In this document: piece after piece, positions 57,081 through 64,000 of the stretch | Layout of the letters: every line of letters starts with the position of its first letter | Position numbering within the stretch: the first letter of the stretch is position 1 | Position numbers and translations under genes: made by a program | Assembly: GCA_963741305.1 (NCBI GenBank) | Contig: CAVUHL010000003.1 | Coordinates: forward strand, 372,001-436,000 | DNA: 64,000 nt | Source of the DNA: DATMER01 sp963741305 | Lineage (GTDB): Bacteria; Acidobacteriota; Thermoanaerobaculia; Multivoradales; UBA5704 | Reading direction: 5' to 3' | Notes under the pieces: generated by a model | The model's input: only the letters and a program-made list of their open reading frames with translations | What the model was told of the DNA's origin: nothing | Database searches by the model: none

Positions 57081-58748
57081 ATGCGTGAGCTGAGCCTGCA
57101 CGGCCGCAAATTCTTTCTCACTCCGGTGTGCCTGGTTCCCAACGGCCGAGCCCATCTGGGCCACATTGCCGGCCCCCTCCTCAAGATGGACGTGCTGCGC
57201 CGGCATCTGGAGCGCGCCGGCGCCGAGGCCCGCATGGTCTCGATGAGCGACGTCCACGAAGCGCACGTCCTCATCAAGGCGTACGTGGAAGGGTCGAGCC
57301 CCGAGGAGGTCGCCAACCGGTTCCACGGCCAGATCGTCCAGGACCTTGCTGCTCTGGACATCGCCTACGACGATCTCCTCAACCCCCTCGATCCCGCGTG
57401 GTCGGAGACCTACGAGGCCGTCAACAGAAGCTTTCTGGAGGGGATCGTCCGGAGCGGCAACGCCGCCGTGCGCTCCGAGCCGATGCCCATTTTGACTGGC
57501 GTCGACGGTGCCGGGCTCAATGGCAAGCCGTGGCGGCCCCGGGACGGCGATCCCATCGTGAGCGGCTGGCTCAAGGGGCGTTGTCCGCACTGCGAGCAGT
57601 CGCTCGTGGGGTTCTTCTGCGAATCGTGCGGCGGCCACTTCGCGCCGGCGCAGATGCTCGACCCCGGTCCGGCCTATTTCCCCGGCAAGCTGCGCTTCGA
57701 AGAGCGCAAGTCCCTGTACCTCGATCTTCGCGGGGGGGCGCCGGCGATCCTGGAGCACCTGCAACGGATCCGGGTGCGTTCCGACTTCGTCGAGATCGCC
57801 GAACGGTACTTGAGGGTGAACGGAGCCTCCATCCGGTTGACCGTGCACAGCCCGTGGGGGATCGGGATCGACGGTCACGGGATTTCCGCGGGTCAGGTGA
57901 TCTTTTCCTACTCGGCGCTGCTGATCGGCTGCCATCTCGTCGCCGGGGAGCGCTACAAGCAGCTCACGGGGGCGGACCTGAACCCGTTCTCTGTCGACTC
58001 GGATGTCACCTGCGTGCTGTCGTTCGGCATCGACAACACCGTGCCGTTCCTCGTCGGCGCGGTCGGATGCGCCCTTGGCCAGGATGTCTACAAGCCCGTC
58101 GACCACTTCCTGGTCAATTACTTCTATGACTTGGACGGCAGCAAGTTTTCGACGAGCCGCGGACACGTCATCTGGGGAGGGGACATCGTCACCCTCGGCA
58201 AGGCGGAGGTGGACCTGGTCCGCGCCTATCTATGTGGACACAATCCGGAGTTCGGCAAGGAGAACTTCCGCGCGGCCGAGTTCCTCCAGTTTCACAATGA
58301 GCTCGGCTCCCGGCTGACCACGGGGATCGCCGAGGCTTCCCGCGCCGCTGTTGATGCTACCAACTACGACGACGCGGCCATGCGCTACCTCGAGCTCGAG
58401 CTGCGGACGCAGTCGGATTTCCTCAGCCCCGCCACGTTCGACCTCGACGGAGCGTTTTCGTGTGTCGAACGCTGGCTGGAGCGGAGGCCGGCGTTCACCG
58501 CGACCCCTGGCGCGGCCCTCACCTGGTTGACCGGTCTCTCTCTGCTCGCTTACCCGGTCCTGCCCAACATGGCGCGGCGTGTCTGGAGCCTCCTGGGACT
58601 GCCCGGCACGCCGTCGCTCGCGCAGTTCTCTCAAGATTTCACTCCAAGAAGCATCCCGGAGCCGGGCACGCCACTTCCTTTGTATAGGGAATTGTCGCGT
58701 GCCGAGCTCGATGCATGCCTTCCGGCCACACTCAGGAGCCAGACGTGA
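57081..58748 (+). CDS. Methionyl-tRNA-synthetase-like enzyme, hydrazine-synthetase part
   Basis: 555 residues, class I synthetase fold of MetRS type. HLGH signature at 25-28 (NGRAHLGHIAGP), zinc knuckle Cys168/Cys171/Cys180/Cys183 and KFSTSR at 355-360, so the adenylating site looks intact. Followed by a helical C-terminus. In s56-p1-type pathways a MetRS-like domain activates an amino acid (glycine) and a cupin joins it to N6-hydroxylysine, making an N-N bond. A stand-alone cupin follows here by a 4-nt overlap. First gene of the operon. A resistance-type MetRS is the main alternative. Confidence 0.85.
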   Translation: MRELSLHGRKFFLTPVCLVPNGRAHLGHIAGPLLKMDVLRRHLERAGAEARMVSMSDVHEAHVLIKAYVEGSSPEEVANRFHGQIVQDLAALDIAYDDLLNPLDPAWSETYEAVNRSFLEGIVRSGNAAVRSEPMPILTGVDGAGLNGKPWRPRDGDPIVSGWLKGRCPHCEQSLVGFFCESCGGHFAPAQMLDPGPAYFPGKLRFEERKSLYLDLRGGAPAILEHLQRIRVRSDFVEIAERYLRVNGASIRLTVHSPWGIGIDGHGISAGQVIFSYSALLIGCHLVAGERYKQLTGADLNPFSVDSDVTCVLSFGIDNTVPFLVGAVGCALGQDVYKPVDHFLVNYFYDLDGSKFSTSRGHVIWGGDIVTLGKAEVDLVRAYLCGHNPEFGKENFRAAEFLQFHNELGSRLTTGIAEASRAAVDATNYDDAAMRYLELELRTQSDFLSPATFDLDGAFSCVERWLERRPAFTATPGAALTWLTGLSLLAYPVLPNMARRVWSLLGLPGTPSLAQFSQDFTPRSIPEPGTPLPLYRELSRAELDACLPATLRSQT

Positions 58749-59044
58749 ATCAAACCGAAGAACCCGTACTGATTTCCGGCGACGTCGAGGCCGAAGCCCG
58801 CGGGCTCGCTTACGGCGCGATGGTGTTCGACGTTCACCCCGGCCGTTCCACCGAGCCCCACAGCCACGCCAGCGAGGAGATCTGGCTGGTGCGCGAAGGC
58901 CTGGGCCGGGCGACGGTGGGGGACCAGGAGATCGATCTCGCCGCCGGCTCCCGGCTCACCCTGCCTTCGCAGGTACCGCACCGGGTCACCAACACCTCCG
59001 ACCAGACCCTGAAGGTCATCGCATTCTGGTGGCGGGAAGCCTGA
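58745..59044 (+). CDS. Zinc-type cupin, hydrazine-synthetase part
   Basis: 99 residues from the GTG at 58745 (AGGAG 6 nt upstream), overlapping the MetRS-like stop by 4 nt. An ATG at 58715 is possible but overlaps more. One cupin barrel with ligands His39, His41, Glu45 (EPHSHASEE) and His79 (VPHRV). In characterised hydrazine synthetases a cupin of this type is fused to the MetRS-like domain and rearranges an ester intermediate to the N-N bond. Here the two parts are separate but coupled genes. Confidence 0.8.
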   Translation: MNQTEEPVLISGDVEAEARGLAYGAMVFDVHPGRSTEPHSHASEEIWLVREGLGRATVGDQEIDLAAGSRLTLPSQVPHRVTNTSDQTLKVIAFWWREA

Positions 59045-60009
59045 TTTTCGTCGGCGGAGGTGTCGTCGGATTGGCGGCGGCAGCGGCAACGCTGCGGCGC
59101 TCTCCGGACGTTTCCGTCACGGTTTTGGAGAAGGCGAGGGTGGGGAGCGGCGCCTCGGCCTACGCGGGAACGATCGACATTCCCTACTGCAATACCGAGC
59201 GCCACCGCTCGCTCGTCGAGGCCAGTTGGGCGTGGCATGAAGCCTGCCCCGACGCGGAGGAGTACCGCCGCCCGATCCCCATCACCTGGTATGCCGAGCC
59301 CGGTGACACCCTGAAAGTGCTTCCACCGCTCTCACCAGGAGAAGCTTCGGAATGGAACGCGCCGGACGGCGTCGAATTGTTCGGAGGACAAGCCTTCGTC
59401 ATCGATTGCCCGGCGTGGTGCCGCTCGCTGGCCCGGGAAATCGAACGGTCGGGCCGCGGGCGGATCGTCGAAGGGGCGGAGGTAGTCGCAGTCGATCCTG
59501 TCCGATGCGCGGATGGAACGGTTTACGAGGCCGAGCACGTCGTCGTCTGCCTCGGCCCCTGGCTTCCAGGCTGGACAGGACCGTGGCGAGGCCTGCGGAC
59601 CAAGCGGGTCGCCGGCCTCAACATCGACATCCATTCCGATCGCCGGCCGCAACAGGCCGTTGCCTGGCCGAGCCGGGACATGCACTTTCATCCGGCGTTC
59701 GACGGCGGCGAGTACCGCATGAGCTTCCGGCATCCCGAGTGGGACGTCGACCCGGACCAGCCCGGCACGATCGAAGGTGCGGATCTGGACCCGGTCCACC
59801 GCTTTCTGGATTGCCTGCTCGGCGCCGGGAACTGGTCGGTATCGGGGCACCGCGTCTTCGTCGACACCTACACGCCCGACTTCACGCCGGTGGTCGAGCG
59901 CTGTCCGCCTCTGGGAAGGAACGTCACCGTCGTCACCGGCACTCATGGCTCGGGGGTCCGGCTGGCACCCGGCATCGCCGGCCTGGTAGCGCGGGAGGTG
60001 CTTGCATGA
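59029..60009 (+). CDS. DAO-type FAD-dependent amine oxidase
   Basis: 326 residues from the GTG at 59029, overlapping the cupin by 16 nt. Dinucleotide fold IFVGGGVVGLAAAAATLRR with the acidic strand end VTVLEKARVGSG, and the C-terminal FAD loop TGTHGSGVRLAPGIAGLVA, as in glycine/D-amino-acid oxidases. In s56-p1 and triacsin pathways a DAO-type enzyme oxidises the lysyl-glycine hydrazine adduct and releases hydrazinoacetic acid. That role is inferred from the neighbours. Confidence 0.85.
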   Translation: MAGSLIFVGGGVVGLAAAAATLRRSPDVSVTVLEKARVGSGASAYAGTIDIPYCNTERHRSLVEASWAWHEACPDAEEYRRPIPITWYAEPGDTLKVLPPLSPGEASEWNAPDGVELFGGQAFVIDCPAWCRSLAREIERSGRGRIVEGAEVVAVDPVRCADGTVYEAEHVVVCLGPWLPGWTGPWRGLRTKRVAGLNIDIHSDRRPQQAVAWPSRDMHFHPAFDGGEYRMSFRHPEWDVDPDQPGTIEGADLDPVHRFLDCLLGAGNWSVSGHRVFVDTYTPDFTPVVERCPPLGRNVTVVTGTHGSGVRLAPGIAGLVAREVLA

Positions 60010-60446
60010 GCGAAACGCCCGAGATCCGCATCGCGCGCGAGGAGGACGAGGTCCGGCGCTGCTGGCCCGCGTTCCACGAGCTTCGGCCCCATCTGTCAGA
60101 GGACGAGTTCCTTGCGCGCTGGCGCGTGCAGGCCGGCGAGGGTTATCAGATCATTTACATCCCGGTCGGGGACCGCGTACCCGCGGCTGCCGGCTATCGC
60201 CTCCTGAACACGATGGCATGGGGGAAGATCCTCTACCTTGACGATCTGGTCGCCATGGAGTCGTCCCAGAAAACCGGGCTGGGCTCGGCGCTCTTGAGGT
60301 ATCTCCAGGATGAGGCCCGGCGGCTCGGCTGCGACGCCCTGCACCTGGATACCGGCTACCAGCGGCACCTGGCCCACCGGGCTTACTTCCGCAACGGTTT
60401 CCGCATGGATTGCATGCACCTGGCCTGGAAGGTCCCACATGAATGA
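60006..60446 (+). CDS. GNAT-family N-acyltransferase
   Basis: 146 residues, ATG overlapping the oxidase stop by 4 nt. Acetyl-CoA loop QKTGLGSALLRYL, then LGCDALHLDTGYQRHLAHRAYFRNGF, the usual GNAT end. In the triacsin cluster, as I recall it, a GNAT protects hydrazinoacetic acid by N-succinylation before carrier loading. A similar acyl-protecting step fits here, since the ligase and carrier genes follow. Confidence 0.85.
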   Translation: MSETPEIRIAREEDEVRRCWPAFHELRPHLSEDEFLARWRVQAGEGYQIIYIPVGDRVPAAAGYRLLNTMAWGKILYLDDLVAMESSQKTGLGSALLRYLQDEARRLGCDALHLDTGYQRHLAHRAYFRNGFRMDCMHLAWKVPHE

Positions 60447-61815
60447 GGTACTGACGACGCGCGTCGACGTGGCGGTCCTCGGCGCGGGTCCGAAGGCCGC
60501 GGCCATCGCCAGCAAGACGCACGTCCTCCAGGAGCTCGGGTACGGCCCGCTGCGCGTCGCTGTCCTGGAGCAACGGGAGGTCGCCGCGTCCTGGACCGGC
60601 CGGCATGGCTTCACGAGCGGCGTCGAGCTTCTCGGCACGCGCCCGGAGAAAGACGTCGGATTTCCTTACCAAAGCGCCAGGAGCTGGGGCCCCAGAGGCC
60701 GGGAAATCGATCAGAGGATGATCCAGTTTTCCTGGCAGAGCCATCTGGTGGAGCTCGGCGAATACCATCACTGGGTCGACGCCGGAGCACCGTGCCCGGA
60801 GCACCGCCAACTGGCGCGGTACGTTTCCTGGGTCCTCTCCCGGGCCACCCTGGGTGTGGAGGTGCGGATGGCGAGGGTGATGGCCATCGGGCTGCACCCG
60901 GACGGATGGCTCCTGAGCTGCGAGACGCCGTCCGGTGGGCGTGAGTACGTGCTTGCCGAGCAGGGCCTGGTCCTGACCGGCCCGGGTGCCTCGCGGCAAC
61001 TGAGCTGCGCGAAGGAGGTCGCCCACCGTGTCATCAGCCCCGCGGCGACGACCGCCGAGACCAGGGCGATGTGCGTGCCGCGCAACGGCAGGGTCTGCAT
61101 CGTCGGCTCCGGCGAGAGCGCGGTAGCGCTGGCGTTGTCGCTGGCCCGGGAGTTTGGGGACGACCTTGAGCTGACGTTCGTGGCTCCTTCGCTTCCTTAC
61201 TCACGGTCGGAGACCTTCCTCGAGAACTCGGTGTACTCGGACCCTCAGATCGTCGGCTGGCGCCAGCTGTCCGAGGCCGACCGCCGCGAGTTCATCCGCC
61301 GCACGGACCGCGGCGTGATGTCTCCGGACGCGGTGGCCCAGCTCTCGCGGTACCGCAACCTTTCTTTCATCGTCGGCCGGGTCCGCGAGGTGAAGCTCGG
61401 CGAGAGTGGCCGTGCGACAGTCGTGATCGATCACCTGGAGCAGGCGGAGCGCCGGGATTTCGACCTCGTGGCCAATTGCACGGGATGTTGCCCGCTCACC
61501 GGGCTGGTCAGTCTGCTCGGAGAGACGGCCAGGGCCGTCGAGGAGCGCCTCGGCTTTGTATTGACGGACGAGGCATCCGTAAAGCGCACGCTGGATACTA
61601 CGCTCGCGCTGGACGGCCTCACCCCGCGGATTCACATACCGGCGCTGGCCGGTCTCGTCCACGGGCCCGGATTCGCCAACCTGAGCTGCCTGGGCAGCCT
61701 CAGCGATCACATCCTCTCTGCGTACCTGCAGGAAGCCCAGGCCGTGATCTCCTCCGCTGTATTCGCCGACAGGGCCGACAGCCCCCAGGAAAGCCGGGCA
61801 GGTGTCGGACGATGA
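60439..61815 (+). CDS. Lysine/ornithine N-hydroxylase-like flavin monooxygenase
   Basis: 458 residues, ATG at 60439 overlapping the GNAT by 8 nt. FAD fold VAVLGAGPKAAAIASK, second nucleotide fold VCIVGSGESAVALALSL for NADPH, and the segment FLENSVYSDPQIVGW with the following SEADRREFI helix, as in the SidA/IucD/PvdA family. These hydroxylate the side-chain amine of lysine or ornithine. N6-hydroxylysine is the nitrogen donor in hydrazine-forming pathways. The gene overlaps the next by 4 nt. Confidence 0.85.
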   Translation: MNEVLTTRVDVAVLGAGPKAAAIASKTHVLQELGYGPLRVAVLEQREVAASWTGRHGFTSGVELLGTRPEKDVGFPYQSARSWGPRGREIDQRMIQFSWQSHLVELGEYHHWVDAGAPCPEHRQLARYVSWVLSRATLGVEVRMARVMAIGLHPDGWLLSCETPSGGREYVLAEQGLVLTGPGASRQLSCAKEVAHRVISPAATTAETRAMCVPRNGRVCIVGSGESAVALALSLAREFGDDLELTFVAPSLPYSRSETFLENSVYSDPQIVGWRQLSEADRREFIRRTDRGVMSPDAVAQLSRYRNLSFIVGRVREVKLGESGRATVVIDHLEQAERRDFDLVANCTGCCPLTGLVSLLGETARAVEERLGFVLTDEASVKRTLDTTLALDGLTPRIHIPALAGLVHGPGFANLSCLGSLSDHILSAYLQEAQAVISSAVFADRADSPQESRAGVGR

Positions 61816-63296
61816 CCAACCTGCTGGCCATCTACACAAGCCTCGCGGAGGAGCGGCCGGACGATCCGGCGCTGATCTACGAACGCGAGCCGCACGTTGG
61901 GACGGTGCTGACCTGGGCGCGGCTCATCGAGAGGAGCGAGGAACTGCACCGCGGGCTGCTGGCCGCCGGGGTCCCCGAAGCGGGCCTTTATGCCGTGGTG
62001 CTCGCGGACCATCCGGACATGCTCCCGCTCCTCCTGGCGGTCTGGCGCCTCCGGGGGGCCGCCCTGCTCGTCGATCCCGAATGGGGGGACCGGCTGCGCA
62101 AGTCCGTCCTTGGGCACAGCGAGCCGGACGCCTTTCTTTCTCTCCTGCCGGAGCTTTCGGCCTCCCTGTCGCCCAGCGCGCGGCGGGATTTGCCGGAGGA
62201 CGCCGCCCTGCTTTCCTATACATCCGGCAGCACCGGCGACCCGAAAGCGATCGTCATGACGCACGGGCGGCTGTCCACCACCATGTATGCGGCGGCCGCG
62301 GCCGTGGTCCGGCACCGCGGCTCGGCGCCCAGGCGCGTCGCCTGCAGCATGCGGCTTTCCGGCTCGGGGGTGCTCAACCTTCACTACACGTGGGCGGTCT
62401 GCGCCGACGCGGCGGTCGTGATCCTGCCCCAGTTGGAAGTCAAAACTGCGCGGGATTACTGGCACAGGATCGAGAAGCATCAGATCGATCAGATGTTCCT
62501 GGTGCCGCCCTTGATCGATCTGCTCAACCATGTCGCCGTGCCGCCGGCCAACGGGCATGTCCCGCCGATCTGCATCACCGGCAGCTCACCCTTGTCGCGC
62601 CGCACCCAGGAACGCTTCCAACGCCGGTTCAAGATCGGCCTGCTCAATGCGTTCGGCCTGACCGAATCGATGTGCGCCTGCTTCTTCGGCGAGTACGACG
62701 AGCAGGGGATGGGGCGCAACACGATCGGCCAGCCTGCGCTGCTCAAGGCGCGGCTGCGCGGCTTGTCGGGCATGCTCGTCGAGGGACCGGGCGAAGGAGA
62801 GTTGGAGCTCTCTGGACCCACGCTCTTCGACGGGTACTACCGCAATCCCCAGGCGACTGCGGCGGCGTTCAACGGCCGCTGGTTCCGGACGGGCGATCTC
62901 CTCCGCCGCGACGAGCGCGGCAGCTACTCGACGATCGGGCGCCTGAAGGACGTGGTCATGAAGGGCGGCTATGCGATCTACCTCAACGAGATCGAGGAGG
63001 CCGCGGTGGACGTTGCCGGAGTTCACGAGGTTGCCGCCGTGCCCCTGCAGCTCCCCGACGGCGGCGAGGACATCGGGTTGATCGTCCGCTTTCTGCCGGA
63101 TGCTGCCTCGGCTTCTGACAGGTTGACCATCGAGCTCAGGGACCGGCTCGGCGCGCAGCGCGCTCCACGGCGCGTCGTCGAGACCAGCGAGGCGTTACCC
63201 CGCACCGGACAGGAAAAACTCGACCGGCGGCGCATCCTCGAAATGTGGCAGAGGCTCGCCGGTCACGCACCCCTGGATCTGCGGGCCCCCGCCTGA
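61812..63296 (+). CDS. AMP-dependent acyl ligase
   Basis: 494 residues. ANL motifs: LLSYTSGSTGDPKAIV (P-loop), LNAFGLTES, WFRTGDLLRRDE and GRLKDVVMKGGY, with the C-terminal Lys in RTGQEKLDRR. The pocket lacks the Asp that binds the alpha-amine in amino-acid A domains (the stretch reads MRLSGSGVLNL), so the substrate is probably not a free alpha-amino acid. An N-acylated hydrazino acid would fit. It lies 9 nt before the carrier protein and could also load the orphan T domain of the large NRPS. Confidence 0.85.
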   Translation: MTNLLAIYTSLAEERPDDPALIYEREPHVGTVLTWARLIERSEELHRGLLAAGVPEAGLYAVVLADHPDMLPLLLAVWRLRGAALLVDPEWGDRLRKSVLGHSEPDAFLSLLPELSASLSPSARRDLPEDAALLSYTSGSTGDPKAIVMTHGRLSTTMYAAAAAVVRHRGSAPRRVACSMRLSGSGVLNLHYTWAVCADAAVVILPQLEVKTARDYWHRIEKHQIDQMFLVPPLIDLLNHVAVPPANGHVPPICITGSSPLSRRTQERFQRRFKIGLLNAFGLTESMCACFFGEYDEQGMGRNTIGQPALLKARLRGLSGMLVEGPGEGELELSGPTLFDGYYRNPQATAAAFNGRWFRTGDLLRRDERGSYSTIGRLKDVVMKGGYAIYLNEIEEAAVDVAGVHEVAAVPLQLPDGGEDIGLIVRFLPDAASASDRLTIELRDRLGAQRAPRRVVETSEALPRTGQEKLDRRRILEMWQRLAGHAPLDLRAPA

Positions 63297-63305
63297 CGGA
63301 AGAAA

Positions 63306-63560
63306 ATGACCGAAGCTGAATTCATCGAACGCGCGCGCGGCTTCCTGAGCGAGATCGGCGGCCTGGATTCAAGCGCCATCGATCCCGATGCCAACCTCGT
63401 CGACAGCGGCGTGCTCGACTCGCTCCTCCTGATCGCCTTCCTGGCATTCGTCGAAGAGCAGCGGGGTTACGAGATGGAAATTCAGGAGGAAGACATCAAG
63501 CTCCTCGCCAGCCTGCGGACCGCCTACTCGCTCGCCCGCCCCGATGCACGGAGATCCTGA
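63306..63560 (+). CDS. Acyl/peptidyl carrier protein
   Basis: 84 residues, helical, with phosphopantetheine Ser39 in the motif VDSGVLDSLLLI. Acidic, as expected for a free-standing carrier. It follows the ligase and should hold its acyl product for later oxidation or transfer. Its end overlaps the next start. Confidence 0.9.
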   Translation: MTEAEFIERARGFLSEIGGLDSSAIDPDANLVDSGVLDSLLLIAFLAFVEEQRGYEMEIQEEDIKLLASLRTAYSLARPDARRS

Positions 63561-64000
63561 GGCCGTGGAGCCTGAGATCAAAAGGGCCATGGCGCTGCTT
63601 CCCGCGTTCGACTACGCCGACCCCCGGGCCGTGCGCGCCAGGATGGACCGCTACATCAGGCTGTCGGCCGGCGCGGGGCTGTGGAATTCGGCGGATGACG
63701 CGGTCGAGGTCATCGATCGTTGTATTGGGTCGGTTGGAGAAGTCCCCGTCCGCTTGTACATCCCGCGTGAAAGAATGGAGAAGCCTCCCGCGATCGTCTA
63801 CTTCCATGGCGGCGCCTTCGTCGTCGGGCACCTCGACTTCGAGCACCCGCGTTGCCTCGAGATGGCGAGGGCGACCGGCGGCGCCGTGATCGCGGTGGAT
63901 TATCGCCTGGCCCCCGAGCACCCTTTCCCCGCGGGCCTCGAGGATTGCTGCGCGGCCTTCGCCTGGACCCTCGCCTCGGCCGACGAGCTTGGCATCGACG
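63544..64000 (+). CDS. HSL-family alpha/beta hydrolase, cut by the window edge
   Basis: At least 152 residues, running off the right end, so the nucleophile is not visible. The oxyanion motif IVYFHGGAFVVGH and DYRLAPEHPFPAGLEDC identify the hormone-sensitive-lipase family. The ATG at 63544 overlaps the carrier by 17 nt; a GTG at 63565 is an alternative. It may remove an acyl protecting group or hydrolyse an ester of the product. Same operon as the carrier and ligase. Confidence 0.8.
   Translation, partial: MHGDPEAVEPEIKRAMALLPAFDYADPRAVRARMDRYIRLSAGAGLWNSADDAVEVIDRCIGSVGEVPVRLYIPRERMEKPPAIVYFHGGAFVVGHLDFEHPRCLEMARATGGAVIAVDYRLAPEHPFPAGLEDCCAAFAWTLASADELGID

Noticed and set aside
57081..58748. 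Housekeeping methionyl-tRNA synthetase
   Set aside because: It is the first gene of a secondary-metabolite operon and overlaps a cupin gene, the pairing known from hydrazine synthetases. A resistance copy remains a lesser alternative.

Overview
The window is about 64 kb of GC-rich chromosomal DNA with tight, often 4-nt-overlapping gene spacing. The gene content suggests an Acidobacteriota member (Thermoanaerobaculia-like). Pointers are many TPR proteins, a sigma/anti-sigma/CHAT operon, secreted subtilases, a Wsp-like chemosensory operon, an outer-membrane FadL-like porin (so a diderm) and a large NRPS locus. The taxon is inferred from gene families only. No rRNA, tRNA, phage or IS element was recognised.

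Layout. 1-6.0 kb: three related TPR proteins, small Cys/His proteins, a pterin-dehydratase-like protein and a small coiled-coil protein. 6.0-7.9 kb: a STAS-like protein and a FadL-type porin. 8.2-18.3 kb: an eight-gene chemosensory operon (MCP, CheW, CheW-like, MCP, CheA-REC, CheB, REC-GGDEF, CheR-TPR) with the parts list of a Wsp c-di-GMP system. 18.3-21.3 kb: an Rpn-type nuclease-like protein, the AmmeMemoRadiSam B and A proteins and a universal stress protein. 21.3-27.8 kb: sigma factor, membrane anti-sigma, CHAT-TPR lipoprotein, subtilase lipoprotein and a DUF4019-like protein. 27.9-40.2 kb: a PEP-synthase-like ATP-grasp protein, glutamate dehydrogenase, a secreted subtilase, two DoxX-like proteins, NAD kinase, a phytoene-desaturase-like flavoprotein and a dienelactone hydrolase. 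40.3-41.9 kb: a second copy of the small coiled-coil family and a 21-22 unit array of 20-21 bp palindromes.

41.9-64 kb is a natural-product cluster that runs off the right edge. On the minus strand a hydrolase with a Cys nucleophile, a C-A-T NRPS and a 2804-residue NRPS form one operon. The large NRPS is C-A(Ser-like, with FkbM methyltransferase insert)-T-C-(vestigial A)-T-C-(A remnant)-(T lacking Ser). Divergently, from a promoter that overlaps theirs, run a MetRS-like enzyme, a zinc-type cupin, a DAO-type flavoprotein, a GNAT, a lysine/ornithine N-hydroxylase-like monooxygenase, an AMP-dependent ligase, an acyl carrier protein and an HSL-type esterase.

That combination (N-hydroxylase + cupin + MetRS-like + DAO-type oxidase, then GNAT + ligase + carrier protein) is the hallmark of the hydrazine-forming pathway that makes hydrazinoacetic acid in actinobacterial clusters (s56-p1, triacsin). 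Here the cupin and MetRS parts are separate genes and sit beside an unusual, partly degenerate NRPS. My reading is that the window encodes a new N-N-bond-containing nonribosomal peptide pathway. A VOC protein and an MFS exporter at the left edge of the cluster may give self-protection.
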